Assembly (NCBI GenBank): GCA_902492935.1
Contig: CABUNJ010000008.1
Span: 23,244 to 87,243 of the forward strand
Length of the DNA stretch: 64,000 nt
Direction of reading: 5' to 3'
Source of the DNA: an uncultured Collinsella sp.
GTDB taxonomy: Bacteria; Actinomycetota; Coriobacteriia; Coriobacteriales; Coriobacteriaceae
Shown: positions 50,106 through 58,850 of the stretch, in pieces
Numbering within the stretch: position 1 is the first letter of the stretch
Layout of the letters: each line of letters opens with the position of its first letter
Notes under the pieces: generated by a model
Database searches by the model: none
What the model saw: only the letters and a program-made list of their open reading frames with translations
What the model was told of the DNA's origin: nothing
Translations under genes and position numbers: made by a program

Positions 50106-50867
50106 CTACTCGCCGTTGGACACGACCGTCTGGCCCTCGACGCCGTTAAAGCCAAACAGCATATCGAGCGTCTGGATGTACCACGGCACGTCCTTGCCGA
50201 CTTCCTCAATCTCCTTGGCCACTTCGCTGGCCTTTTTGGCGTTTGAGGACTTTTTGCTCGACGACGAATCCGAATCGTCGTCCAGACCCAGCACGTCAAT
50301 CTTGGTCTCGCCGGGCATTACCAGGCCCAAGTCCTCAGTCGCCGCGTCTTTAATACCCTCCTCCGAGAGCAGCTTGTCAACGCTTTTTTGCAGCTCGTCG
50401 TTATATTGCTGGCGAATCTCGACCTGCTTGGCCAAAATGTCGCTCGAGCGCTTGGCAACGTACAGGTCACGCACAGGAAAATACAGGCTCACGAGCACCA
50501 GGGCGACGACGATACCGATGAACAGCCCGCGCTGGGGTCCATGGGTAAAGTCATAGATTGCCTTGACCACCGCGTTGTCGTTGGCGTAGTGCATAAAGTC
50601 CGAGCCCGAAAGACGACTTGAGGGCCTGCTCGACCTGTCGTGCGTCTGAGCCGAGGAGCGCGATGCATGCGCCGAGCGCGACGGACGCACCTGGCGATCT
50701 GCCGAGGTATTCATTTGAGCACTGGGGCGCGAGGCACTTGTCGGGCGCTGCGCCGAGCGGTCGGCGCCGGCATAGCTGGGCCCGCCAAGCTGAACCGTGC
50801 GCGCGCGACGGGACGACGGCTCACGCGAACCGGCGGAATAGTACCTGTTGTCGTAAATCTGATCCAT
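50106..50867 (-). CDS. FtsB/DivIC-type septum formation initiator
   Basis: 253 residues from ATG at 50867. The long N-terminus is rich in Ser and Arg, disordered and probably cytoplasmic. A membrane segment GLFIGIVVALVLVSLYFPV (about 145-163) leads into a coiled coil (VAKRSSDILAKQVEIRQQYN) as in DivIC, followed by LVMPGETKIDVLG. It would join the divisome with FtsL/FtsQ. Lies between eno and the Ppx/GppA gene, the usual actinobacterial order. Confidence 0.85.
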   Translation of the reverse strand: MDQIYDNRYYSAGSREPSSRRARTVQLGGPSYAGADRSAQRPTSASRPSAQMNTSADRQVRPSRSAHASRSSAQTHDRSSRPSSRLSGSDFMHYANDNAVVKAIYDFTHGPQRGLFIGIVVALVLVSLYFPVRDLYVAKRSSDILAKQVEIRQQYNDELQKSVDKLLSEEGIKDAATEDLGLVMPGETKIDVLGLDDDSDSSSSKKSSNAKKASEVAKEIEEVGKDVPWYIQTLDMLFGFNGVEGQTVVSNGE

Positions 50868-50958
50868 GTGCGCCTTGTGCGGTTGAGGTTTGTTTGCGCT
50901 AAGTATTCTAGTTATAGCACGAGCGCGCACAACGCCTTCGGCAGCCTTTGCTCGACAT

Positions 50959-50990
50959 AAAAAAGGCGCTGAGCCACACGGCCCAGCGCC
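50959..50990 (-). terminator. Rho-independent terminator of eno
   Basis: GGCGCTGAGCC (50965-50975) pairs with GGCCCAGCGCC (50980-50990) with one mismatch; on the minus strand six T follow (50964-50959). Confidence 0.88.
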
Positions 50991-51053
50991 CAATGACAGC
51001 AAGCAGAAGTAAGGCGGGCCCGAGTCAACCCCGCCCCGCGAGCACCACTTGCC

Positions 51054-52343
51054 TTAGCGAATGTTGTAGAACGCGGCCTTGCCGGCGTAGCGCGCGCTGC
51101 CCTTAAGCTCGTCCTCGATACGGATGAGCTGGTTGTACTTGGCGATGCGGTCGCTGCGGCACGGGGCGCCCGACTTGATCTGGCCGGCGTTGACGCCCAC
51201 GACCAGGTCGGCGATCGTGGAGTCCTCAGTCTCGCCGGAGCGGTGGCTCACGATGCAAGCATAGCCGGCCTCCTTGGCGGTCTCGATGGCCTCGAGCGAT
51301 TCGGTGAGCGTGCCGATCTGGTTGACCTTGACCAGGATCGCGTTGGCAGCGCCCAGCTCGATACCCTTCTTGAGGCGCTCGGTGTTGGTGACGAACAGGT
51401 CGTCGCCCACCAGCTGCACCTTGTTGCCAATGCGACGGGTGAGCTCAACCCAGCCGTCCCAATCCTCCTCGGCCATGCCGTCCTCGATGGAGATGATGGG
51501 ATAGGTGTCGACGAGCTTCTCCCAGTAATCGACCATCTGGGCGCTCGTGTACTCCACGCCCTCGCCCTTGAGCTCGTACATACCGGTCTCGGCGTTGTAG
51601 AACTCGGTGGACGCCGGGTCCATGGCGTACATGAAGTCGACGCCGGGCTTAAAGCCGGCCTTCTCGACGGCCTTGGTGATGTACTCGAACGGCTCAGCAT
51701 TGGTCTTGAGGTTGGGCGCGAAGCCACCCTCGTCGCCCACGCCGCCGCCAAGGCCGGCCTCGTGCAACACGCCCTTGAGGGTGTGATAGACCTCGGCGCA
51801 CCAGCGCAAGCCCTCGGCAAAGCTCGGGGCGCCCACCGGCATGATCATGAACTCCTGGAAGTCCACGTTGTTGTCGGCATGCACGCCGCCGTTGAGGATG
51901 TTCATCATGGGCGTGGGCAGCAGGTGGGCGTTGACGCCGCCCAGGTACTGGTACAGCGACAGGCCCGCCGACTCGGCAGCGGCGCGGGCGACGGCCAGCG
52001 ACACGCCTAGGATGGCGTTGGCGCCGAGCTTGGTCTTGTTGAGAGTACCGTCCGCGGCGATCAGCGCGGCATCGACGGCGCGCTGGTCGAAGGCATCGAG
52101 ACCCACGACGGCATCGGCGCACTCGTTGTTGACATGCTCGACGGCCTGCGAAACGCCCTTGCCCAGGTAGCGACCCTTGTCGCCATCGCGCAGCTCACAT
52201 GCCTCAAAGGCGCCGGTCGAAGCGCCCGAAGGCACCATCGCGCGACCGAAGCTACCGTCCTCGAGCACGACCTCGACCTCGACGGTGGGGTTGCCGCGGC
52301 TGTCAAGCACCTCACGACCGTAGACGTCCAAAATGTCACTCAT
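51054..52343 (-). CDS. eno: Enolase
   Basis: 429 residues, full length. GREVLDSRGNPTVEVEVVLE, metal and catalytic sites in SIEDGMAEEDWDGW and LVGDDLFVTNTERL, KVNQIGTLTESLE and SHRSGETEDSTIADLVV. It converts 2-phosphoglycerate to phosphoenolpyruvate. Own terminator downstream and a 189-bp gap to mazG upstream. Confidence 0.97.
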   Translation of the reverse strand: MSDILDVYGREVLDSRGNPTVEVEVVLEDGSFGRAMVPSGASTGAFEACELRDGDKGRYLGKGVSQAVEHVNNECADAVVGLDAFDQRAVDAALIAADGTLNKTKLGANAILGVSLAVARAAAESAGLSLYQYLGGVNAHLLPTPMMNILNGGVHADNNVDFQEFMIMPVGAPSFAEGLRWCAEVYHTLKGVLHEAGLGGGVGDEGGFAPNLKTNAEPFEYITKAVEKAGFKPGVDFMYAMDPASTEFYNAETGMYELKGEGVEYTSAQMVDYWEKLVDTYPIISIEDGMAEEDWDGWVELTRRIGNKVQLVGDDLFVTNTERLKKGIELGAANAILVKVNQIGTLTESLEAIETAKEAGYACIVSHRSGETEDSTIADLVVGVNAGQIKSGAPCRSDRIAKYNQLIRIEDELKGSARYAGKAAFYNIR

Positions 52344-52482
52344 GTTGTCTCCCTCTCACTTGGAAACGTAGTTGATGCAAGCGACTGGCCGACTGTGCAC
52401 CGTCGGTGCGTCTCCGTAAGTTAGCCTTGTCGCACTTTTTGCATTATGCCCTAAGTTAGCCGAGGGATACACTTGTTTTTCG

Positions 52483-52528
52483 AAAAATTTAGCGGGAACG
52501 ATGAGGCGTGTCAGCCCGTCGTTCCCGC
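52483..52528 (-). terminator. Rho-independent terminator of mazG
   Basis: GCGGGAACGA (52492-52501) and TCGTTCCCGC (52519-52528) pair perfectly; on the minus strand TAAATTTTT follows. Confidence 0.82.
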
Positions 52529-52532
52529 AGTC

Positions 52533-53393
52533 TTACTCCCCTGCCTTTGCTGCGTCCCACAGGTCGTTGAGCCCATGGGTCGAAAGCTCGGCAAGATCAA
52601 CGTGGGCATCGGCCGCCATCTGTTCCATCGCAGCCCAGCGACGGCGAAACTTGGCCGTGCTCGCGCGCAGGGCGCTCTCGGCGTCGATACCCTCCTTGCG
52701 CGCGACGTTGACCAGGGCAAAGAGCAGATCGCCAAACTCCATTTCGCGCTCGGGCGAGCCAGGGGCCTCGGCCTCAAACTCGGCACGCTCCTCGGCAACC
52801 TCGTCCCACACGTCCTGGACCGTCTCCCACTCAAAGCCTACGGCGGCCGCCTTGCGTGACACCTTCTGCGCCTGCATCAACGCCGGCAGATGCGTGGGCA
52901 CGCCATCGAGCAGACCCTCGGGCGCGGCCTCGCCCGCCGCCACGGCCTTGTCCTTGGCGGCTTTCTCGGCAAGCTTGACCTCGTCCCAAATCTTGAGCAC
53001 CTCGTCGGAGCTCTCGGCATCCGCATCGCCAAACACGTGCGGGTGGCGGCGAATGAGCTTGGCGTCGATATCGCGCGCCACGTCGGCCAGCGTAAACTCG
53101 CCGGCGTCGGCAGCAATCTGCGCATGCAGCACGACCTGCATGAGCACGTCACCCAGTTCCTCGCGCAGGTGAACCGCGTCGTCCGCCTCGATGCAGTCGA
53201 GCGCCTCGTAGGCCTCCTCGATCATGTTCTTGCCGATGCTGCGGTGCGTCTGCTCGCGGTCCCACGGGCAGCCATCGGGCTGACGCAGACGCCAGATGGT
53301 CTGCACCAGATGCTGCAGCTCGGCCGACGCGTCTATCAGCGTGGGCAGATCGCGCGAACCCTCGGCATTTTGCTGAGCCATATGCTGCGCCAT
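52533..53393 (-). CDS. mazG: Nucleoside triphosphate pyrophosphohydrolase MazG
   Basis: 286 residues from ATG at 53393, 2 nt after the YfcE-type stop. Two MazG domains: the first with CPWDREQTHRSIGKNMIEEA, YEALDCIE and LREELGDVLMQVVLHA, the second with EEAEAPGSPERE-like helices and EMEFGDLLFALVNVAR. It hydrolyses NTPs, probably to clean the nucleotide pool. Co-transcribed with the phosphoesterase and LarC2-like genes. Confidence 0.92.
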   Translation of the reverse strand: MAQHMAQQNAEGSRDLPTLIDASAELQHLVQTIWRLRQPDGCPWDREQTHRSIGKNMIEEAYEALDCIEADDAVHLREELGDVLMQVVLHAQIAADAGEFTLADVARDIDAKLIRRHPHVFGDADAESSDEVLKIWDEVKLAEKAAKDKAVAAGEAAPEGLLDGVPTHLPALMQAQKVSRKAAAVGFEWETVQDVWDEVAEERAEFEAEAPGSPEREMEFGDLLFALVNVARKEGIDAESALRASTAKFRRRWAAMEQMAADAHVDLAELSTHGLNDLWDAAKAGE

Positions 53394-53395
53394 GG

Positions 53396-53944
53396 TTAGT
53401 CCTCCTCCAGGATCACGTGGCGGAACGCGCCGCCCTCGTAGATGCCGTAGCTGTGCGAGCCGTCCTTGGGGATGCTCACGCTGCCGGGGTTGAAGAGCCA
53501 CAGGCCCGGGTGCGCGGCGCTTTCCTCGTTGACCTTGATGTGCGTGTGGCCGTAGACGAGCGCGGAGCCCTCGGGCAGCGCGGGCGCGTGGTCGACGCTG
53601 TTGTGCATGCCGGCGCCAAAGACATGGCCGTGCGTCAGGAACAGCTCGCGGCCGGTCTCGTCAAACAGCGTGGCGTAGTCGGCCATGACGGGGAAGTCGA
53701 GGACCATCTGGTCGACCTCAGCGTCGCAGTTGCCGCGCACCGCGATGATGCGGTCGGCTAGGGCGTTGAGCAGCGGAATCACGCGCTTGGGAGCATAGTC
53801 GCGCGGCAGGTCGTTGCGCGGACCGTGATAAAGCAGGTCGCCCAGCAGGACGATGCGGTCGGGCTGCTCGGACTCAATGGCGGCGCAGAGGCGCTCGGTC
53901 CAGTATGCCGAGCCGTGGATGTCGGAAGCGATGAGGTATTTCAT
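53396..53944 (-). CDS. YfcE/MJ0936-type phosphodiesterase
   Basis: 182 residues from ATG at 53944 (MKYLIASDIHGSAYW). Metallophosphoesterase motifs SDIHG, LLGDLLYHGPRN, RGNCD, LTHGH and YGHTH are all present. The E. coli relative YfcE hydrolyses phosphodiesters in vitro; the natural substrate is unknown. Lies 53 nt after the LarC2-like gene and 2 nt before mazG. Confidence 0.88.
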   Translation of the reverse strand: MKYLIASDIHGSAYWTERLCAAIESEQPDRIVLLGDLLYHGPRNDLPRDYAPKRVIPLLNALADRIIAVRGNCDAEVDQMVLDFPVMADYATLFDETGRELFLTHGHVFGAGMHNSVDHAPALPEGSALVYGHTHIKVNEESAAHPGLWLFNPGSVSIPKDGSHSYGIYEGGAFRHVILEED

Positions 53945-53997
53945 GGTGGTCCTTTCGGTGAGGTTGATGGGGTGGGTGTGGCGCGTCGCCGACCGTG

Positions 53998-54483
53998 TCA
54001 CTCAAATTGCAGAGCCGCGGCTTGTGCTGCCTGCATCACGCGCTGGAGCGGCACACCGTGCTCGCGGGCAAGGCGGGCGCAGTCCTCGTACTCGGGCGCT
54101 GCACGCTCGCTGCCGTCGGGCAGGGTGGCCACCTTGACGGACACCTCGCCCCATGGCGTCGTCACCTGCTCAAAGCGGCGTGGCAGGCAAACGCGTTCCA
54201 TGACCTGGCGACGGATGCCATTGGTCGTGGTTTCCAAAAAGATGATCGTCTGCAGGCGCTCGATGTCCTCGTGGGCGCAGATTACCTGCAGCTGCCAGCC
54301 GGGGCGGCCTTTCTTGCAATAGACGGGCAGCCAGTGCACCTCGCGCGCACCCGCCTCGCGCAGGCGGTCGGCGGCGTAGGCAAGCACCTCGGGCGACGCG
54401 TCATCGATATCGCATTCCAGCTTGACGATAGTCTCGGGCGCATCGGTCTCGCGGGACAGCGGGGATGTGCTATCGCATTGCAT
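53998..54483 (-). CDS. Stand-alone LarC C-terminal (LarC2) domain protein
   Basis: 161 residues from ATG at 54483. It matches only the C-terminal half of LarC: LECDIDDASPEVLAYAADRL, YCKKGRPGWQLQVIC, IIFLETTTNGIRRQVMERV, TPWGEVSVKVATLPDG and APEYEDCARLAREHGVP. LarC is a CTP-dependent enzyme that inserts nickel into the pincer cofactor of lactate racemase. The LarC1 half, LarA, LarB and LarE are not in the window, and no upstream frame could supply LarC1 by frameshifting. Confidence 0.82.
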   Translation of the reverse strand: MQCDSTSPLSRETDAPETIVKLECDIDDASPEVLAYAADRLREAGAREVHWLPVYCKKGRPGWQLQVICAHEDIERLQTIIFLETTTNGIRRQVMERVCLPRRFEQVTTPWGEVSVKVATLPDGSERAAPEYEDCARLAREHGVPLQRVMQAAQAAALQFE

Positions 54484-54601
54484 ACGGTCCGGATCCTTTC
54501 CGCACGGGCTCGTTTTGTTCACCCAAACGCTAGCACATCGCAGGCGGTGCAGGGGCGACGTCATGGGATAGGTGCGACTTTTGCTGGGCGCAAGTGCTGG
54601 C

Positions 54602-54701
54602 GCGCTCCAACGCCGGCCCGCTTCACTCAAACGTGTACGTCAGCCTCCAAACATGTCATTTTTTGCAGCTTTTGGAGGCTGATGTACATGTTTTGAGAGC
54701 G
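54602..54701. repeat. Long imperfect palindrome between the LarC2 and PHP genes
   Basis: GTACGTCAGCCTCCAAA (54635-54651) pairs with TTTGGAGGCTGATGTAC (54671-54687) with one mismatch. The pairing continues outward through CAAACGT/ACATGTTTTG to GCGCTC/GAGCGC. It fills much of the 340-bp divergent gap; no gene is seen there. Confidence 0.7.
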
Positions 54702-54823
54702 CAAGCGAGGCCGCACCGCGCGTCGCGCAGCCTTTCCAATCGATTTCGACCCCCCGCGTGCCCGGCGTGTTGAGAGCTGCGCCATTACAATGAAGCGGAT
54801 TCGCTTGACGCAAAGGAGCCGCC

Positions 54824-55735
54824 ATGTCTGCTTGCCCGCTGATCGATTGCCATACCCACACCTCGTTTTCGGACGGGCACGCCTCGTTTGAGGACAACGT
54901 CCGCGCCGCTGCTGCGGCCGGTTGCCGCGTCATGGTCTCGACCGATCACCTTACCCTGCCCGCCAGCATGGATTCCAATTGCGAGGTACAGGTTGTCGAG
55001 AGCGACCTGACGGCGCATCGACTGGCATTTGAGGACGCCCGCAAGCTTGCCGCGCAGATCGCGCCGGATCTCGAGCTTATCTATGGCTTTGAATGCGATT
55101 GGTACGAAGGCTGCAAGCCTTTGGTTGAGCGCTGGTCCGAAGGCGCCGTGGTACGCCTGGGCAGCGTGCACTGGATTGGCAACCCCGGCGATATCATGGC
55201 CGGTGCCGCGGGTACGGCGGGAACGGAAAACGTCGCTCGCCCCGATACACCCGATTCCCTTTGCGGTTGGATCGACGACGACACCGACCTGCACGTTTGG
55301 GAAAACCTGGGCGTGCGCGGCGTGTGGAAGCGCTATGTCGATGACTGGTGCCGCGCCTGCGAGAGCCCGCTTAACTTTGATGTGATGGCTCATCCCGACC
55401 TGGTCATGCGCTTTTCGAAGGAAGGCTTTGCGCCCGATTTTGACCCCGCGCCGTTCTGGGGGCAGATGGCAGAATGCGCACACGACACGAATCGGCGCGT
55501 TGAGGTCTCGACTGCCGCGCCGCGCAAGGGGCTCGACGACTACTACCCCGCGACCGGCCTCTTGCGCTGCTTTGCCCATGCCGAGGTGCCCATTACCTTT
55601 GGCTCGGACGCACACCGCGCCTGCGACATCTGCTGGAACATCCGCGAGGCCCAGGCGCACGCCTACGACTGTGGCTATCGAACCTTCGACATCCCCCACG
55701 CCACCGGCGAATGGGAATCCACACCCCTCGCCTAA
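54824..55735 (+). CDS. PHP-family histidinol-phosphatase candidate
   Basis: 303 residues. The PHP metal motifs are DCHTHTSFSDGH (8-19), STDHLTLP, YGFECDW, SVHWIG, DVMAHPDL and GSDAHRA. The length and plan fit HisJ/HisK histidinol-phosphate phosphatase. The hisB gene nearby encodes only the dehydratase, so a separate phosphatase is needed, and this gene faces the his cluster. Another PHP activity remains possible. AAAGGAG precedes the start. Confidence 0.82.
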   Translation: MSACPLIDCHTHTSFSDGHASFEDNVRAAAAAGCRVMVSTDHLTLPASMDSNCEVQVVESDLTAHRLAFEDARKLAAQIAPDLELIYGFECDWYEGCKPLVERWSEGAVVRLGSVHWIGNPGDIMAGAAGTAGTENVARPDTPDSLCGWIDDDTDLHVWENLGVRGVWKRYVDDWCRACESPLNFDVMAHPDLVMRFSKEGFAPDFDPAPFWGQMAECAHDTNRRVEVSTAAPRKGLDDYYPATGLLRCFAHAEVPITFGSDAHRACDICWNIREAQAHAYDCGYRTFDIPHATGEWESTPLA

Positions 55736-55768
55736 CTAGTCGTTTAAGAACGTCCCCAATGACTAGTG
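55731..55768. repeat. ACTAGTC palindromic repeat with AACGTCCCC core
   Basis: ACTAGTCGTT and AATGACTAGT flank AAGAACGTCCCC, between the converging PHP and hisE genes. Related to the remnants near 39352 and 41861. It may help end both transcripts. Confidence 0.6.
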
Positions 55769-56080
55769 ACGGCGAGCGTTGAGTTCGCCGGCAAGCTCGT
55801 CGAGGGTGATACCGTAGCGCTCAAGGGTTACGAGCAGGTGGTAGATCAGGTCACCGGCCTCGTAGCGGATGTGATCGTGATCGTTATCCTTGCAGGCCAT
55901 GATCACCTCGCTCGACTCCTCGGCAAGCTTCTTGAGCAGCTCATCCTCGACGTCGGTCAGCAAACGAGCGGTATAGCTCTCCTGCGGCGATGCTTCACGA
56001 CGACCGTGAATCACCTCGGCCAGGCCCGTCAGCGTCTCACCGATATTTCCATCCTGAACGTTTGCGGTGCGCACACCCAT
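55763..56080 (-). CDS. hisE: Phosphoribosyl-ATP pyrophosphatase
   Basis: 105 residues, one MazG-like all-helical domain with LLKKLAEESSEVIMACK and YEAGDLIYHLLVTLERYGI. It removes pyrophosphate from PR-ATP, step two of histidine synthesis. Last gene of the cluster, 45 nt after hisI. Confidence 0.93.
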   Translation of the reverse strand: MGVRTANVQDGNIGETLTGLAEVIHGRREASPQESYTARLLTDVEDELLKKLAEESSEVIMACKDNDHDHIRYEAGDLIYHLLVTLERYGITLDELAGELNARRH

Positions 56081-56125
56081 AGTTCAATCCTTTCTGGTGG
56101 CCGAGCGTCTAATCGAGCGCCCGCC

Positions 56126-56455
56126 CTACGCGAGTTTCTTAAAGAAGCAGGTACGGTTGCCGGTATGGCAGGCCGGACCCGGCGAGTCGACCTTGACCAG
56201 CAGCGTATCGCTATCGCAGTCGGCCCAGAGCTCCTTGACCACTTGCATATTGCCGCTCGTCGCGCCCTTGTTCCAGAGCTCCTGGCGACTGCGGCTCCAA
56301 AACCACGTGGTACCGGTCTTGAGCGTCAGCCCCACCGATTCCTCGTTCATCCAAGCAACCATAAGCACCTCGCCGGTGTCATATTGCTGAACCACACAAG
56401 GAATCAATCCTTTGGCGTCGTATTTAAGATCCGCTGGAGTAGTAATTTCTCTCAT
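56126..56455 (-). CDS. hisI: Phosphoribosyl-AMP cyclohydrolase
   Basis: 109 residues from ATG at 56455 (MREITTPADLKYDAKGL). VLMVAWMNEESVGLTLKTG, WFWSRSRQELWNKGATSGN, DCDSDTLLVKV and GPACHTGNRTCFF hold the zinc and magnesium ligands. Opens the ring of PR-AMP. Separated from hisF by a 95-bp hairpin, so its translation may depend on how that RNA folds. Confidence 0.94.
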   Translation of the reverse strand: MREITTPADLKYDAKGLIPCVVQQYDTGEVLMVAWMNEESVGLTLKTGTTWFWSRSRQELWNKGATSGNMQVVKELWADCDSDTLLVKVDSPGPACHTGNRTCFFKKLA

Positions 56456-56493
56456 TTCAATTCCCCAATTTAAACATCGCCGGTCGGCGAGGG

Positions 56494-56588
56494 TTGTCCA
56501 GGTGCCCGAGATTCCGAGCGACAAGCCCGACGACGCGTACTTAAGTACGCGAGGAGGGTTGGAGCCGGAAGGTCGGGTGCCTGGACAA
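56494..56588. repeat. 95-bp hairpin element, hisF copy
   Basis: The outer arms TTGTCCAGGTGCCCGA (56494-56509) and TCGGGTGCCTGGACAA (56573-56588) pair with two wobble positions. The centre is the 18-bp palindrome CGCGTACTTAAGTACGCG (56534-56551). It begins 9 nt after the hisF stop and lies inside the his operon. Same length, arms and centre type as 36707-36801. Confidence 0.87.
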
Positions 56589-56597
56589 GCCGCAGCA

Positions 56598-57380
56598 TTA
56601 GAAGTCCAATCTCACAGGAATGCCCTGTGAGGCCATATACTCTTTGACTTCGCGAATGCTGAAGGTTCCAAAGTGAAAGACGCTCGCCGCCAGTACGGCA
56701 TCGGCCTCGCCCTCGATCACGCCCTCGGCAAAATGCTCGAGCGTACCCACGCCGCCGCTCGCAATAACGGGAATCGGCACCGCGCGCGCCACGGCGCGGG
56801 TGAGCGCCAGGTCAAAGCCGGCCTTGGTGCCGTCGCGATCCATGCTGGTCAGTAGGATCTCGCCGGCACCGCGACGAGCCGCCTCCTCGGCCCACGCCAC
56901 CGCGTCGATACCCGTGGCGTTGCGGCCGCCCGCGGTAAAGACCTCCCACTTGTCGGCTCCAGATGCGCCGGGCAAACCGACGCGCTTGGCATCGATTGCC
57001 ACGACCACGGCCTGGCTGCCAAACGCCGCGGCAGCCTGGCTAATCAACGACGGGTCGCGCACGGCCGCCGAGTTGAGCGACACCTTGTCGGCACCGGCGG
57101 CAACCATGGTGCGCATGCCTGCCAGGTCGCGAAAGCCGCCGCCCACGGTATAGGGAATGGACAGCTCCTCGGCTGCATGCGCCGCCATCTCGATAGTCGT
57201 CGCACGGTTGTCGCTCGTGGCGGTAATGTCCAAGAAGACGACCTCGTCCGCACCCTCGCGGTCGTAGGCGCGTGCCAGCTCCACCGGATCGCCCGCATCG
57301 CGCAAGCTCACAAAGTTGACGCCCTTGACCACACGGCCGTCCTTGACGTCCAAGCAGGGAATCACGCGTTTGGTAAGCAT
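56598..57380 (-). CDS. hisF: Imidazole glycerol phosphate synthase, cyclase subunit
   Basis: 260 residues. TIM barrel with the catalytic Asp in CLDVKDGRVVKGVNF, TVGGGFRDLAGM, VVVAIDAKR, ILLTSMDRDGTKAGFDLAL (second catalytic Asp) and VIASGGVGTLEHF. With HisH it makes imidazole glycerol phosphate and AICAR. Starts 3 nt after hisA. Confidence 0.96.
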   Translation of the reverse strand: MLTKRVIPCLDVKDGRVVKGVNFVSLRDAGDPVELARAYDREGADEVVFLDITATSDNRATTIEMAAHAAEELSIPYTVGGGFRDLAGMRTMVAAGADKVSLNSAAVRDPSLISQAAAAFGSQAVVVAIDAKRVGLPGASGADKWEVFTAGGRNATGIDAVAWAEEAARRGAGEILLTSMDRDGTKAGFDLALTRAVARAVPIPVIASGGVGTLEHFAEGVIEGEADAVLAASVFHFGTFSIREVKEYMASQGIPVRLDF

Positions 57381-57383
57381 GGG

Positions 57384-58127
57384 CTACTCCTCCCCTCGGA
57401 CGGCGTCCAGCGCCTGGGTCAGCGTAAAGTTGCCCTCGTAGAGTGCGCGACCGGTAATGGCACCTTCAATCGCGCCCTCACCCACTGCGGCCAGCGCACG
57501 GATGTCGTCGAGCGTCGAGATGCCGCCCGATGCCACGACGGGAAAGCCCGCGACCTCGGCCACATGGCGATACGCCGCCACATCGATGCCCGTCTGCATG
57601 CCATCGCGCGCAATGTCGGTATACACCAGATGCTTAAAACCCAGCTCGGAAAGCTGCGCCACGGCGTCGTCGAGCGCCACGCCCGCGCCGTCACGCCAGC
57701 CGTTCACCTTGACCTGGCCGTCGCGTGCGGCAATATCTGCCACCAACAGCTCGCCAAAGCCTTGGGCCGCCACCTCGGCAAAACCCGGCTCGGTCACGAG
57801 CACCGTGCCTAGTGCGATGCGGCGCGCACCGTAGCCGGCCAACTCGTCGATGCGCGCGAGCGAGCGGACGCCGCCGCCCACGTCCACGGACAGACCGTCG
57901 ACGCCGCAGATGGCCTTAATCGCCGCCGAGTTGGCAGCGCATGTGTCCTTGTCCTCGCCAAAGGCAGCGGACAGGTCGACGACGTGCACCCAGCTTGCGC
58001 CCTGCTCGGCAAACGAGCGGGCGACGGCCACGGGGTCGTCGGAATATACCTTGCAGCGGCTGCGGTCGCCGCGCTCCAGGCGCACGACCTTGCCGCCGAT
58101 CAGATCGATTGCGGGAAACAGGATCAT
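57384..58127 (-). CDS. hisA: ProFAR isomerase
   Basis: 247 residues. TIM barrel with FPAIDLIGGKVVRLERGD (catalytic Asp), VDVGGGVRS, VYTDIARDGMQTGID (second catalytic Asp) and VVASGGISTLDDI. Isomerises ProFAR to PRFAR. Overlaps hisH by 4 nt (ATGA). Confidence 0.96.
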   Translation of the reverse strand: MILFPAIDLIGGKVVRLERGDRSRCKVYSDDPVAVARSFAEQGASWVHVVDLSAAFGEDKDTCAANSAAIKAICGVDGLSVDVGGGVRSLARIDELAGYGARRIALGTVLVTEPGFAEVAAQGFGELLVADIAARDGQVKVNGWRDGAGVALDDAVAQLSELGFKHLVYTDIARDGMQTGIDVAAYRHVAEVAGFPVVASGGISTLDDIRALAAVGEGAIEGAITGRALYEGNFTLTQALDAVRGEE

Positions 58128-58825
58128 CGGCCAGCCTCCTCGACGATGTTGACGAAGTTCTTAAGAATGCGCTGACCCAGCGCGGAGGATTTCTCGGGAT
58201 GGAACTGGCAGCCCCACACGTTGCCATGGCGCACGATGCACGGGAAGCTCCGCGTATAGTGCGTGCGCGCCAGCACATCAGCGGCATCGGCGTCATCGGC
58301 TACCGCATAGCTGTGGGTGAAGTACATGTTGGCACCCTCGGCAAAATCGGCAAGCAGCGGATCGGCCGCACCGGCGGGCGTCATGTGTACCTGGTCCCAG
58401 CCCACGTGCGGCACCTTCAGGCGGCTCGACTCCAGGCGCGTGCACGAGCCGCGCATAATACCCAGGCCATCGACCCAAGGACCGCCAGCCCGCTCGGAGG
58501 CGTTGCCGTCGGCGACCGCGCCCTCGTCCGCAGGCACGCCCTCGTTGCCGCGCTCAAAAAACAGCTGAAGGCCCAGGCAGATGCCGAGCAGCGGAGTTCC
58601 AGCGGCAACGGCATCGAGCACGGCCGCCTCCTCGCCGCTCTGGCGCATAAAGGCGATCGCGTCATAAAACGCGCCCACGCCCGGGATGACCAGGCCGTCG
58701 GCGCGGCGGATCTGCTCCGGATCGTCCGACGTGCAGGCGGCGGCACCGGCGCGCGCAAGCCCGCGCGCAACGCTCGACAAGTTGCCCTTGTGGTAGTCGA
58801 CCACCACGATTTTCGGTTCGCCCAC
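58124..58825 (-). CDS. hisH: Imidazole glycerol phosphate synthase, glutaminase subunit
   Basis: 233 residues from GTG at 58825 after AGGAGGG. Class I amidotransferase with nucleophile Cys in LLGICLGLQLFFERG, oxyanion loop GVGAFYDA and the His-Glu pair in CQFHPEKSS. Supplies ammonia to HisF. Overlaps hisA. Confidence 0.95.
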   Translation of the reverse strand: MGEPKIVVVDYHKGNLSSVARGLARAGAAACTSDDPEQIRRADGLVIPGVGAFYDAIAFMRQSGEEAAVLDAVAAGTPLLGICLGLQLFFERGNEGVPADEGAVADGNASERAGGPWVDGLGIMRGSCTRLESSRLKVPHVGWDQVHMTPAGAADPLLADFAEGANMYFTHSYAVADDADAADVLARTHYTRSFPCIVRHGNVWGCQFHPEKSSALGQRILKNFVNIVEEAGR

Positions 58826-58850
58826 GCGACCCTCCTCTTCTCATCATCCA

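Noticed and set aside
56494..56588. ZTP/ZMP riboswitch (pfl motif) for the 95-bp hairpins
   Set aside because: The conserved pfl bases are not recognisable, and the element follows rather than precedes the genes it would most obviously serve.
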